DNA of 64,000 bases from Gremmenia infestans (lineage: Eukaryota; Ascomycota; Leotiomycetes; Helotiales; Hamatocanthoscyphaceae), in the NCBI GenBank assembly GCA_032629725.1, contig JAFEVB010000007.1, forward strand, positions 2,046,001 through 2,110,000, written 5' to 3'. The translations under genes were made by a program, and so were the position numbers. The notes under the pieces are model-generated. The model was not told the DNA's origin. It saw only the letters and a program-made list of their open reading frames with translations, and searched no databases. Every line of letters begins with the position of its first letter. Within the stretch, counting starts at the first letter, position 1. Shown here piece after piece: positions 48,812 through 59,335 of this stretch.

Positions 48812-51800
48812 CTTTAAGCACTAGTCTTTTTATTAACGGAATAATATTATCCACCAGATCCACTAAGGGGAAGAATACCCTAACCCTAACGCTAACTCCA
48901 GCTTCTACGCCAGCGCTAGCCTAGACTCTTGCGGTATAGGAACAAACTGCGATCGTTAAGATATCTAATATGTTCTATAAGAATAAAGGCAAGTTAGACA
49001 ACTTTCTAACTTTAATAGATATATATATCCTATTTAACTAATACTTATTTAGAACTAAGACAGCAAAAGTTATCTATATAATCAGCTACCTTTAGAGCGT
49101 GGCCTTTAACTAGGTTAAGACCTATATTAACGACTTTATAGCAAATAAGACTAGTTAAGAACAAGTTATAACCGGAGCAAGAACCTTAACCTAGGCTATG
49201 TTTATAAGCTATAAAGCATTTAAAAAAAACATCTAATAAGTTTTTAGCGACCTTAAATAGTAAAGTACAGCTAAATAGAAGCTATAATAACTAAAGTAGA
49301 ATAAGTCAGCCGCTAAATATATAGCTAGGTTCTAGTAGTATTTAGATATAGCAGGATAGAGCAACTGCGCCCTAACTAGCTAGTACTACGCAGGACTAAA
49401 GAACTTTATTAAGAATAAGCTAACTAGAATAGACTAACTAAATAGTCTCGCTAAAATAATTAAGGAAGCGGTTAAGATTAATAACCGATTCTTTAAGAGG
49501 TCCCTTAAATAGAAGGGGACCTATAACTTTAGTAAACGATTAAGAAAGATAGGATTAATAGTAAGAAAGGATTAGGGGGACCTAATAGAAATTAACGCCG
49601 CTTACTAGAAGCTAAACCTACTCTCTAAGGAGAAACGGGATAAGCAATATTAAAAAGGACTCTATTTTAAGTATGGATTGCCTAGATACCTAGCATCCTC
49701 TTATAGGCAGAAAAAGAGGAAAGGACCCTAAAAGAAATAAAATATAAGCGCAGCTATATAAACCTTAGGTATAGCATTGCAACTAAACCCTAAGAGGTAG
49801 AAGTATAGCATGCAACTACCTAAGTATAAAAGCTAGGAAATAAACACAGAAAAGAAAGCAAGCCTATCTTAGAATCCTACAGACCAGCTACCTAATATAG
49901 ATAAAGAATAGATTATAGCTAGCAATAAGCTTTCTGCAGAAAACTGGTAGAAACCTAAAGAGGGGGATAAACCGGCCTTTAAAGGGGACTTCTAGCTAGG
50001 AATAGAGAAACTAGAAAAAGGTATATACTATATAGTTATATACTAAAACATATAATAAGTTATCTTTAGAGCACCTCAACGGCCTAGGATCGTTGAAGGT
50101 ATCCCTAGAGAAAAGATACTAAGGCTAAGCTTAATCATAGAGCTAGAAGACGTTTAGGAAATCACTAGTAAAGGGTTAAGCAAACGTATTTAGAGGAAAA
50201 CAACTTTTCTTCTATTTCCTACAAACCTAATAATTTTCGCCTAGTAATATATTAGTAATAAAGCATAAAGCACATTCACGCTAAACACCCTATACCGACT
50301 AACAAGGTAGGAAAGCGGTTACTAACTATAGGAAAACCAATTTATAAAATATAAGATCCTAGAAGGAAGATAACTAGGAAAGCAAGTGGCGGCTATAGGG
50401 GGCCGAAACTATATAACGCTAAACGCCTATACTAGAGGAAAGAAGCTATAGGTTATACTTAACTCTAGTACGCAGGGGAACTTTATTTTGCTAGAAGCTA
50501 TAAAGAGGCTTAATATACTAGTATAAGAGAAAAAGGAACCCTACCTACTTACTATTATTAATAGGATAGCGATTAAAATAAATAAAGGGATAGTTAAGTA
50601 TAAGACTATACCTATATAGGTAACTATTAGAGGTTACTAGAAGGAAATTAGCCTGGATATAATCCGTATTAGAGATAATTAGGCTATTTTTAGTATTTCT
50701 TAAATTAGATAATATAATCTAGAAATTAACTAGGAAACTTATAAGGTGAAGTTTATCTAATGCAGCTATATATTAAAATAACTATATAGCTATAGAGAGG
50801 TTAGCGCTACCTCCTATAGCGCGCTAGGGCACGCAACCTAAGGCCCTCTACTAGATGATATAAAGGTTAAAAAAGAGATACTAGTATAGTATAAGAAGTT
50901 TAAATAGATGTTTAATAACCTGTAAAGTAAAAAGGCCTTACCTAAATATTAACTATAGGACTATAAGATACCGCTTAAGGAAGGATATAAACCTTCTTAG
51001 GAACCACTTTGCTAGTATAGTAAAGAAAAGATAAGACTATAGAGGGAGTATATTAATAAGGCGTTATCTAAGGGATGGATAAGGGAGTCGCACTCCCTAT
51101 TAGGAGCGCTAATACTATTTGCAAAGAAGAAAGATAGACTAGATCAATTTTGTATTAACTACTAAAAGTTAAATAAGATAACTATAAAAAATTAATACCT
51201 ACTACTATAGGCAGATAATATATAAGACCGTCTAAAGAAGGCGGTAATCTTTATATAACTAGATATAAGGGATATATATTACCTAATCCGCATTATAAAG
51301 GGCAAGGAATAGAAAACAGCATTTCAAACTAGATTTGGTTACTATAAGTACTAGGTTATACTATTTAAGCTAACCAACGCCCTAGTAACCTATTAAGAAG
51401 TTAACTATAACATATTAAGAGCTTTCTTAAACAGGTTCTATATATATTACCTTAACGACATACTAGTATATTCAGATAATAAGGAATAGCATATAGGATA
51501 TATAATATAGGTTTTAGAAGCACTCGCAGCAAAGGGATTCCGCCTAAAGCTATCTAAGTATAACTTTCATATAAAAGAAATCACCTTTCTAGGCTATATA
51601 ATTATGCTAGGGAAAATCGGCCTGGACCCTAAAAAAGTCCGAGCGATTATTACCTAGGAGATGCTAACTATAGTTAAATAGGTGCAATCTTTCCTAGGAT
51701 TTATGAACTTCTACTAGAAGTTTATTAAGTTATATTTAAAGAAAGCTCTACCACTTATAGACCTAATAAAAAAGGAGAAAAAGTTTAAATAGATAGATAA

Positions 51801-53780
51801 AGCGGAAAAGGCATTTTAAAAGCTAAAGCAGGCCTTTATAGAGAAACCTATCCGCTAGAACTTCCAGCTAGAACTTAAGTTAATAGCAGAGACGAACGTA
51901 TTAGACAGAGCAATAAGGGGAGTGCTTATATAGAAACACAAAGATAGCAGCTAGCATCTAGTAGCATACTACTCCAAAAAAATAACGTCCGTAGAACTTA
52001 ACTATAATATATATAATAAGGAACTCCTAGTAATAGTTAAAGCATTATAGAAATAGAGGGTTTACCTTTAAGGAGCTAACTTCCTAGTAATAATTCTTAC
52101 TAATTATAAGAATCTTATCGGCTTTACTATAACTAAAGACTTAAATAGGCGATAGATAAGATAGGTAGAGACACTTGCTACCTATAACTTATAAATTAAA
52201 TATATAAAGAGGATAGAGAACGCATGCGCTAACGCACTAAGTTGGAAGCTAGGATATAAGGTAAAAGAGGAAATAAAAGGCGTTACGATCTTCTAGGAAA
52301 ATAGTAATAACCTTATCCTAAATAAATAATAAATCGCAGCTACGACCTATATAACGGCACCTATTTATAGATAAAATCAGATTAGTATATAAAGGGGACA
52401 TAGTAGTAGAAGGCATCTTATAATACTTCTAGAAGAATATAAAAGGGCTTCTACTATATAAAAATAAGATATATATCCCTAAGAGTATCTAAAAAGAATT
52501 CGTTAAGGAATAATATAAGCTACTAGCTCACGGATATTAGAGAAACACTAGAACCTAAGAAAGGCTCTCGCGGAGATACTATTTCCTAAGCATATAAATA
52601 ATAGTTAAGAAGGTTATTAGCAAGTATAATACTTGCATACGGAATAAGGCATTATAATACGCCCTATATAGTATAATGCAATTACCTACATGCTAAAGAC
52701 TCCCTAGATATCTATTATATAGGACTTTATAGTTAAACTACTACTATCTAAGAATCTAATAATAGGAGTGGAATATAATTCTATCCTAGTTATTATAGAT
52801 AGGTTAATAAAATACACCTATATAATACCCTATAAGAGTTAAGCATAGCTAAAGACTTAGCCTAGGCATTTCTCTAAGTAGTAGTAGTAAACTATAGCGC
52901 GCTAGAAGAAATTATATTAGATAGAGATTAGCTCTTTACTTTAAAATTCTAGATAGCATTTACAGCTTTGCTAGGTATTAAAAGGAAGCTATTAACAAGT
53001 TTTCACCTATAAACCAATAGATAAACTAAACAGATAAATTAGATAATAGAAATATACATCTAGTATTATATAAACTATAAGCAGAATAACTAGGTAGGAC
53101 TTCTACTACTTGCCTAGTTCGCATATAATATATTAGCTGCGGAAAATATAAAGATCTTACTAGCATACGCGAATTATAGTTATAACCCTAAGGCCTACCG
53201 CTCTATAATAACCTTAGAAGTAGACAACCAATCCGCGACTATATAGGTAGAAGACCTTAAAGCACTTTAGAAGGAACTAGCTAGCAACCTAGCATTCTTT
53301 ATAAAGAGAGCAGCATTATACTACACGGAAAACATAGTATAGAACCTATGCTTAAAAAGGGGGATAAGGTCTACCTAATACGAAAAAATATTAAGATAAA
53401 ACAACAAGCATAAAACTAGATTATAAAAAGCTAGGGCTGTTTAAAATCAAACGAGTTATAGACTAGTTAACTACGAAATTAGTACTACCTAGAATAATAA
53501 ACATATATCTAGTATTCTATATATCCCTCCTTAAACCAGCACTACTAGGGGCGCTACCCGCGCCTATTACAGAAATCTAACTAGTTAACCCTAACGCTAA
53601 ATATAAGGTTAAAGCAATACTAGACTATAAACAGGTTAGAGGAAGTATTAAGTACTTAGTTAAATAGATAAACTACCTACACTTAGAAAATACCTAGAGC
53701 TAGGGATAATACTTAAGGGACCTTAAGATATTTGCAGACTATTAAGATTAGCACCCCAACCTAACTAGAATAGGTCTAAA
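48812..53780 (+). pseudogene. gag-pol relic of element 2
   Basis: The broken frame can be followed through gag, zinc knuckle, protease, reverse transcriptase (YLND followed by ILVYSDN at about 51450), RNase H, integrase and a chromodomain-like end (DYKQVRGSIKYLVK near 53620). Dozens of in-frame TAG/TAA codons make it non-functional. Best single evidence of family is the reverse-transcriptase block plus the chromodomain after integrase. Confidence 0.88.
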
Positions 53781-53789
53781 GGATTATAT

Positions 53790-54290
53790 GCAGCTAGCAA
53801 TATAATAAAGCAGGGTCGCTAAAAGGGTTAGGACTAAGTAAAGGACTACTAGCAAGAAAGTTAGGAATAGAAGCAGACAGAGTTCCCTGCTTACGCTGCC
53901 TACTTTCCTTCTTCTTAACCTTCTTCTTCTTCTCTAGGGCGTTAAGCTTATTAAGGGTTTTAAGGCCCTAGTATAATATATCCTAGGTATAGCGTTTAAA
54001 CTTGGACTATTACTAGTTAAGGCGTAATAGTTTTAAGAGCATCTTCTGCCTCTTCTGCTCTAGATAAAGTTCTTTACGCTTTAGTATAGACTAGTCCGCA
54101 AGCAACGGCCTATAGATATCGCACTTTATTTTTAACTTTACGCAAGCACTATATTTGCCTAAACTAGAGGATTTAGATATAATATACTCTAAGCCTTAGG
54201 ATTTATAATAAGTGCACTTTATATTAATAGGATAGCTAGAAGAGATAATTTAGTCGTAAAGAATAAAGCGCTCTTTATCTTTAACGCTGC
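53790..54290 (-). pseudogene. Antisense cysteine-cluster ORF relic in element 2
   Basis: On the minus strand, a frame of about 165 codons with only a few stops reads KCTYYKS, GLEYIISKSSSLGKYSACVK and KIKCD, then a helical run rich in Glu, Lys and Leu, then LEKKKKVKKKESRQRKQ and a Ser/Pro tail. Several Tyr sit where Cys-x2-Cys pairs would be expected (TGC/TGT to TAC/TAT is a RIP change). The pattern resembles a cysteine cluster plus coiled coil found in stand-alone fungal hypothetical proteins; the resemblance is from memory. No restored sequence is given. Confidence 0.55.
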
Positions 54291-54393
54291 AAATAGGTAG
54301 CATAATAAGAAAGAAGGAAGGCTATACTATAAGAAAGATGTTTTCCTATATTATACTTAAGCGTAGGGGCTACGCTAACTAAGAGGGGAATAG

Positions 54394-54827
54394 TATTACG
54401 AATATAATATATAATCAAAGGGACCTTAGGCTTAGTATCTAACTCTAGACGTAGGAGAACCCTTAGTAGGAACAGATTTTCCTTATATAAGCAAGAAACG
54501 TTCTTCTAGTATATTAGTCATATAACGGACTAAGGAGGACCGTAGGGATCCTCGCGGCCTATCAGGATCTATTAGGATCTAAAGGCATAACGGTTCTATA
54601 TAAGACTAGGTTATTACCTATTAGATAGGAGCTTTATACTTAACTTAAATAGTATTTCCTAATATACGCTTATTACTTTATACTTTATAATAAGCTATAC
54701 TCCTAAGTATAGCAACCAGTAATCTATTAATAGATACCAATATTAACCCTAACAACAACCTAGGTCTAGGGACCTACTTAAGTCACAAGACTTACCCTAG
54801 CACTACGTAAGCTAGGCGATCGTTACA
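54394..54827 (+). repeat. LTR, element 2 3'
   Basis: 434 bp, TATTACG...CGTTACA, preceded by the polypurine tract and followed by target duplication TATTT. Confidence 0.9.
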
Positions 54828-54832
54828 TATTT

Positions 54833-55378
54833 GCGGACTTGGTTCTCTTTATATATATACTAGTTTATAGAACGTAGGTTGTATCAGATATATCAAGCTA
54901 GATAAAGCCGCTATATATTATAGTCTGCAAGCCTAATAATACTATAAAAAGATAAAAGGTTAGTATTATGATTGGCCTAAGATTATATTATATATTTCTT
55001 CTATAGTAAGTAGTTATATAATCTATTATACTATTATTTTCTAAGTTCTTACTAGTAACTTTTACTTTATATCTAGTAAAGTAGATATAAGTATAAAGTA
55101 AGCTAAGTAGAAAATAAATATATAATTATAAAGCGTAAAGCATAAAAGTGCTACTAAGCTAATAGCTATAAAATTATTATAAATAGCTAATTATATATAT
55201 ATATATATTAGATATAGATAGCCTATTTATAGCAAGGAATAAATTTTTATCTTTATTTATATAATTCTACTAAATTCTTAAAAACAAGCTACTTTATACT
55301 AATTTCTATTAATAGAAGCTCTAATTTAGGCTAAAGTTGCAATCCTATAGTAAAGCTATTTCCTGAATATAGAATAAG
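54833..55378. other. AT-rich right flank of the island
   Basis: TA-rich with no open frame, ending abruptly where the normal-composition threonyl-tRNA synthetase fragment begins at about 55379. An ATATATATATATAT run lies at about 55193-55208. Confidence 0.55.
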
Positions 55379-55821
55379 ACGATGGTGCATTTTACGGCCC
55401 AAAGATTAACATCACTATGTATGATGCTCTTCATCGCGATCATCAGTGTGGTAAGATTGCTATTCAGCTTGACTTTCAACTCTCTCGGCAATTCAACCTC
55501 AAGTACGTCGCTAAGGAGGATCCCTCTGACCTGAGCGCCGCCGATGCTGCAACAACCTCTCAACTCCCTCCTGGTTCTCGTCGGCCAGTGATGATTCATC
55601 GCGCTATCTTTGGTAGCTTTGAGAGAATTTTCGCCGTCTTGACGGAGCATTACGCTGGCAAGTGGCCATTCTCGCTCAGCCCACGTCAAATTCTCATCAT
55701 CCCCATCATGCCAGCTGTCCACGACTACATGTCGGAAGTGCAGAAGATCTTTAAGGACAAAGGCATGTATGTGGATGTTGATGTTCCCCTCCCCTCATCG
55801 ACACTAAACCCCTTTCCGTAA
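55379..55821 (+). pseudogene. Threonyl-tRNA synthetase gene fragment
   Basis: About 147 codons without a stop encode an internal piece of a cytosolic-type threonyl-tRNA synthetase: GAFYGPKIN, DHQCGKIAIQLDFQ, FNLKYV, RPVMIHRAIFGSFERI (motif 3 region), LTEHYAGKWPFSLSPRQI and the start of the anticodon-binding domain (YMSEVQKIFKDKGMYVDVDV). The enzyme is normally about 700 residues, so N-terminal and C-terminal parts are missing. It begins directly at the border of the AT-rich island (TAA just before GACGATGG) and ends at a stop inside CCGTAAGTGG, itself donor-like. The DNA is not RIP-mutated. It is either a truncated duplicate or the exon-sized remainder of a copy broken by the transposons; an expressed ORF from an internal ATG at 55417 is possible. 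Confidence 0.82.
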
Positions 55822-56570
55822 GTGGGGTAAATCCTCTTCGAATTCCAGGGGTGCCCTGTAATGTGGGGCGGGCTTGATGCGGCACGATAAGAAAATGGGA
55901 CTTCTCCAGTATCGTACTGTACTGTACCGCAACTGCTCTGTCCCTGCTGCATCACATGCGTTGAGGACCGAAATAGAGTGGAGTGGGAGATGCTGTTTTT
56001 ATACTGCCATGGAACGATAATGACACCGTGAATCCCTCACCCCGTTACGAAGTCTTCAACCGGTAGATCAAGGCGTTTCTCTTGTAGGTTCGTACCATCA
56101 ATTTAGCTATAACACGCGAAGTAACCACTATAGATTAGTAATACGTGCACCAGAATATCACTGGCAACTTAGCGATATGCAGTACGCGCTGAGAGGTCGT
56201 TATACTCCGTAAGGTAGATAAGGTTTTGCTAGGGGTTGCCCGATTCGGGTTAGCGGTCGACTCCCGGGACAGATTTGCCGGCTGCTGCCGTCAACATGGC
56301 ACAAAGCCAAGGCACCAGGCCACAACGCCTCTTGCTTGCGCGAAGCCGCGGTCATCTCGGTCCAACAGTTTCACAAATAACCTCACACTCTCTTCCACAG
56401 TACATCGCTAGGTCAAGGTCTCTTCGATGTATCTACGGAATTCTGCTATTTTCGTTTCTTGTCAAGCCTGCGGGCGCGACCACACGAATTCGAAAGCACA
56501 ACTTAAACCGCAAATCCCCATCTCCCCTTCCAACTAGGTGGCAATACTCGAAAATCACTCTGAGCGGAAG
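55822..56570. other. Intergenic upstream of Zn2Cys6 gene
   Basis: An open frame without ATG evidence continues here on the plus strand before 56571. CGG triplets are present but no clear inverted pair. Nothing else recognised. Confidence 0.4.
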
Positions 56571-58785
56571 ATGGCTACGACTTCCAGAGAATCACTGCAA
56601 AAGAAGCCTCGAAAGCAAAGACAACCCAAAGCATGCTACCCTTGTCGGCGGCGAAAGGTTAGATGCAATGGCGTTCCCTGTAGCAGTTGTGCTGTACGAG
56701 GCGGACTTCAACTTTGTTCAATGGAACCATGTCCAATATTGTAAGCCCCCCAAGTCGTTGCAATTGTTTTCTGGATCTATGAAAAATATGGCTTATAGCT
56801 CAAATAGAACATTCCGGCCTCAATCCCTCGAGCCTTCTACGAATTCGACACCGATAGCTGCCGCTGGCGAGAACAGATCTTGGGACACAATGTTTGATGG
56901 CAGATTTGGGGCCGAAGTCGAGAAAACTCTTCCTATGCTGGAACAACTACGAAACACCCCTCACTCAGCAGAGGCACGGCAATCGTCGCCAGCAATACGT
57001 TTACCACCAATCTTGGGGGCCCCGCATCAGCCTCTTTCTCAAGGAGCATCAACTGTTTATGATCCAGATAATGTGGCCACGGATAGCCTGTTCCACTCGA
57101 GAGAATATTTGCAGCAGCCTCACCAACATCTGGACAAAATTTGGTCACAGCACGTTTCTGAAATTTTTAACGACGGCCTAAATTTCGTTGTTTCCTTGGA
57201 CGATTTATCCCTTCCTCGGAAATCTATCGTGGATCTCTGCCTCGCTCTTCCCCCAAATGATCAAATCCAAAGGCAAGCTATGAAACTTTACTATGCGAAC
57301 TTCACTTGCGGAGGGAAAGCAACCTATATGGTACTCTCACTCTTGTGACTATGCTGATGTTTATGGATGCCAGGTACTACCAAATATATTCCGATGTTCT
57401 TCTGCCCATATACCCTGGACTGCTCGATAATCGAGACCGATTTGAAGCGGAGCTACAATTGCTTCTCGATGACAGAGATCGAATAATTACGAGCGCAGGC
57501 AACACATCTCAAGCCCAGCATGAATATGATGCTTCATGGTTGGCGCTGTTGTTTGGTATTCTTGCCTGCGGCGCTCAGTGTCTAAGCACTATGGATGATG
57601 AAGCCGAACTCAATTCAAAAGTCTTCGGTATGTTTTTCACTAATTCTCTTCTTGAGTGGACACTCACATTTTACGAATCAAAGGGAGTATTTCATTCTCA
57701 TGCCTCAAACGCAATTTCTTAGTCTCTCCTACAATAAACTCAATCCGAGCTTTGTTGCACATTGGAAACGTCTTGCGAAATGACATGAATCCAGGCATTG
57801 CGTGGTCTCTACTTGGTATGTGTTACCAGATCCCTGCCAAAACATACCCCAGCTTACTTGCCATAACTTAAAGGTCTTACCATTCGCCTTGCACAAGTCA
57901 TAGGCTGCCACGAACAGCAACCGTCGCAGGACGGTGATACTCTTGACGATCTAGCTATCACGAAATTAAATCTGTGGTAAGTACTGATATCATTTCCGCC
58001 CATCAATCCAATCAGAGTTGCTACTGTCAATTGCCCAGACGTCATGTACCATCCATGCAAGAGCTAAATGATCGAATAGGTGGTCTATAATATGGCAGGA
58101 TATGATTCTAGCTCTCTGCTACGGTCATTCATCTGGGACTCTTTCCGTGAAATCACAAATTCCCCCAGTCTTAGACCCGAATGGCCATTTCACATTCACA
58201 GACGTTATTCATCGTGTATGCAGCTTCAGCCTTCGTTTTCTTCGCCATCGGCTTTGGGCAGAGGAGTTTGATCAGCCTCAGTCCTACGAGTATGCCTATA
58301 AGATAGTCCAGAATATCGAGGACATTCTCCTCAAAGCGCAACCACATTTACGCTCGACCGCCAGTTGCCTAACTGTGAAACAACACATTGATTATTTCGC
58401 GGCGTCCATCTACAAGAATCACGCCTCTGCGCAAATTCTGAAGTTGGCGCTGGAAGACTCTCTGGCAGAAGATCACGCCAACGAGCATCGGATATCTGCT
58501 CTCCTTTTCGAGAAGAGCGTGGCGATTGTGGAAGGCTATCTTAGATTACGGCAGCTGTCCACATTGTCGAGTAATTACTGGTCCCTATTGCAAGCCTCGG
58601 TTTCTGCTGCCAAGTTCCTGGTAACACGGACTAGCTCTACCGAGCGAGAAAGAATGTACCCTTTGGTGAAGGCACTCATAGCATCCTTGAAAAGCAGCTG
58701 CCATAGAGGTATTAGTATTATGAATAGTTTCAGTACAAGCTTGTCGCAAATAGTAGGAGACTTAACAATACTGTTACAAACTTAA
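56571..58785 (+). CDS. Zn2Cys6 fungal transcription factor (612 aa)
   Basis: Six exons: 56571-56740, 56799-57272, 57374-57627, 57684-57815, 57874-57976 and 58080-58785; frame closes at 612 codons. The N-terminus holds the binuclear zinc cluster C-x2-C-x6-C-x4-C-x2-C-x8-C at residues 22-49 (CYPCRRRKVRC...), flanked by a basic region. The middle domain resembles fungal-specific transcription-factor domains: LPPNDQIQRYYQIYSDVLLPIYPGLL, WLALLFGILACGAQCL, AWSLLGLTIRLAQVIGCH, LWWSIIWQDMILALCYG. Intron 2 (57273-57373) begins GC, not GT; without it the frame is lost. An upstream in-frame start cannot be excluded. Likely nuclear regulator of the neighbouring enzyme genes at 59.3-64 kb (inference from position). 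Confidence 0.82.
57273..57373 (+). other. GC-AG intron in the Zn2Cys6 gene
   Basis: 101 bp, AAAG|GCAAGC donor, CTATGCTGAT branch-like sequence, GATGCCAG acceptor. Chosen because it joins ALPPNDQIQ to RYYQIYSDVLLPIYP in frame; no GT donor in the interval does so. Confidence 0.6.
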
Positions 58786-59335
58786 ATTCATGTTCGTCAG
58801 GGATCTCAGCGACAAGTTTTGTTAGGAAAGAAGAATGCCAAGCCTTCCTCGAGCCAGGGGAAAGGAACCTTGCAGCTCGCTCGCTTAAGGCTTGTAGCCC
58901 CTTTATTCTCGTTTGCACTTTCCAGTGCAAGTCACAACTTTTGGGAAGAGTAAGACAAAGAGAACAGGTGAAACGTGAGAAATCATGTCCATAGAATCTA
59001 AAGCTAGAGAAGAACGAAGGGATGAGAAGTCGGGCTAGATATAGGGGCAAGCGCGGTCACATGACTAGATGCTTCAACTGTGACTTCTCGAACTGGAGCT
59101 GCTCCAGCCATTTGGAGAAGTCGGGTTGGAGAAATTGGCTATGTGGCATAGGCTATAGCTAGAGTTATCACAGGGAGAATTGAGATGAGAAAAGGAGAAG
59201 ACACTATTTAAAGATAAGAAGGGTGTTAGGTTAGAAAGCGCATCACACTGACGAATGTCTTATGACGAAAATCTACTAGGCGGTATAATAAAATGAATTT
59301 CGGAGCAATATCGAGTATGGAGATGTCGCATTAGT
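58786..59335. other. Intergenic, 3' ends of convergent genes
   Basis: 3' flanks of the transcription-factor and propeller genes, tail to tail. No gene recognised. Confidence 0.5.

Larger units (their letters stand above)
48375..54832 (+). mobile_element. Ty3/gypsy chromodomain LTR retrotransposon, element 2 (RIP-inactivated)
   Basis: Full-length element with LTRs at 48380-48811 and 54394-54827, target duplication TATTT (48375-48379, 54828-54832) and polypurine tract AAGAGGGGAA (54381-54390) before the 3' LTR, fixing plus-strand sense. Order read from the relics: gag (about 48970-49470), zinc knuckle (about 49650), protease (about 50420-50500), reverse transcriptase (about 50930-51520), RNase H (about 51780-52120), integrase (about 52440-53000), chromodomain (about 53590-53760). 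This is a chromovirus layout. Stops are frequent (CAG/CAA/TGG turned to TAG/TAA), and the reverse-transcriptase active site reads YLND. Confidence 0.92.

Noticed and set aside
57306..57372. Coding continuation LYGTLTLVTML before the YYQIYSDV block
   Set aside because: Using it needs a different 47-bp GC-AG intron and inserts residues that separate two blocks normally adjacent in this domain; the 101-bp intron fits better.
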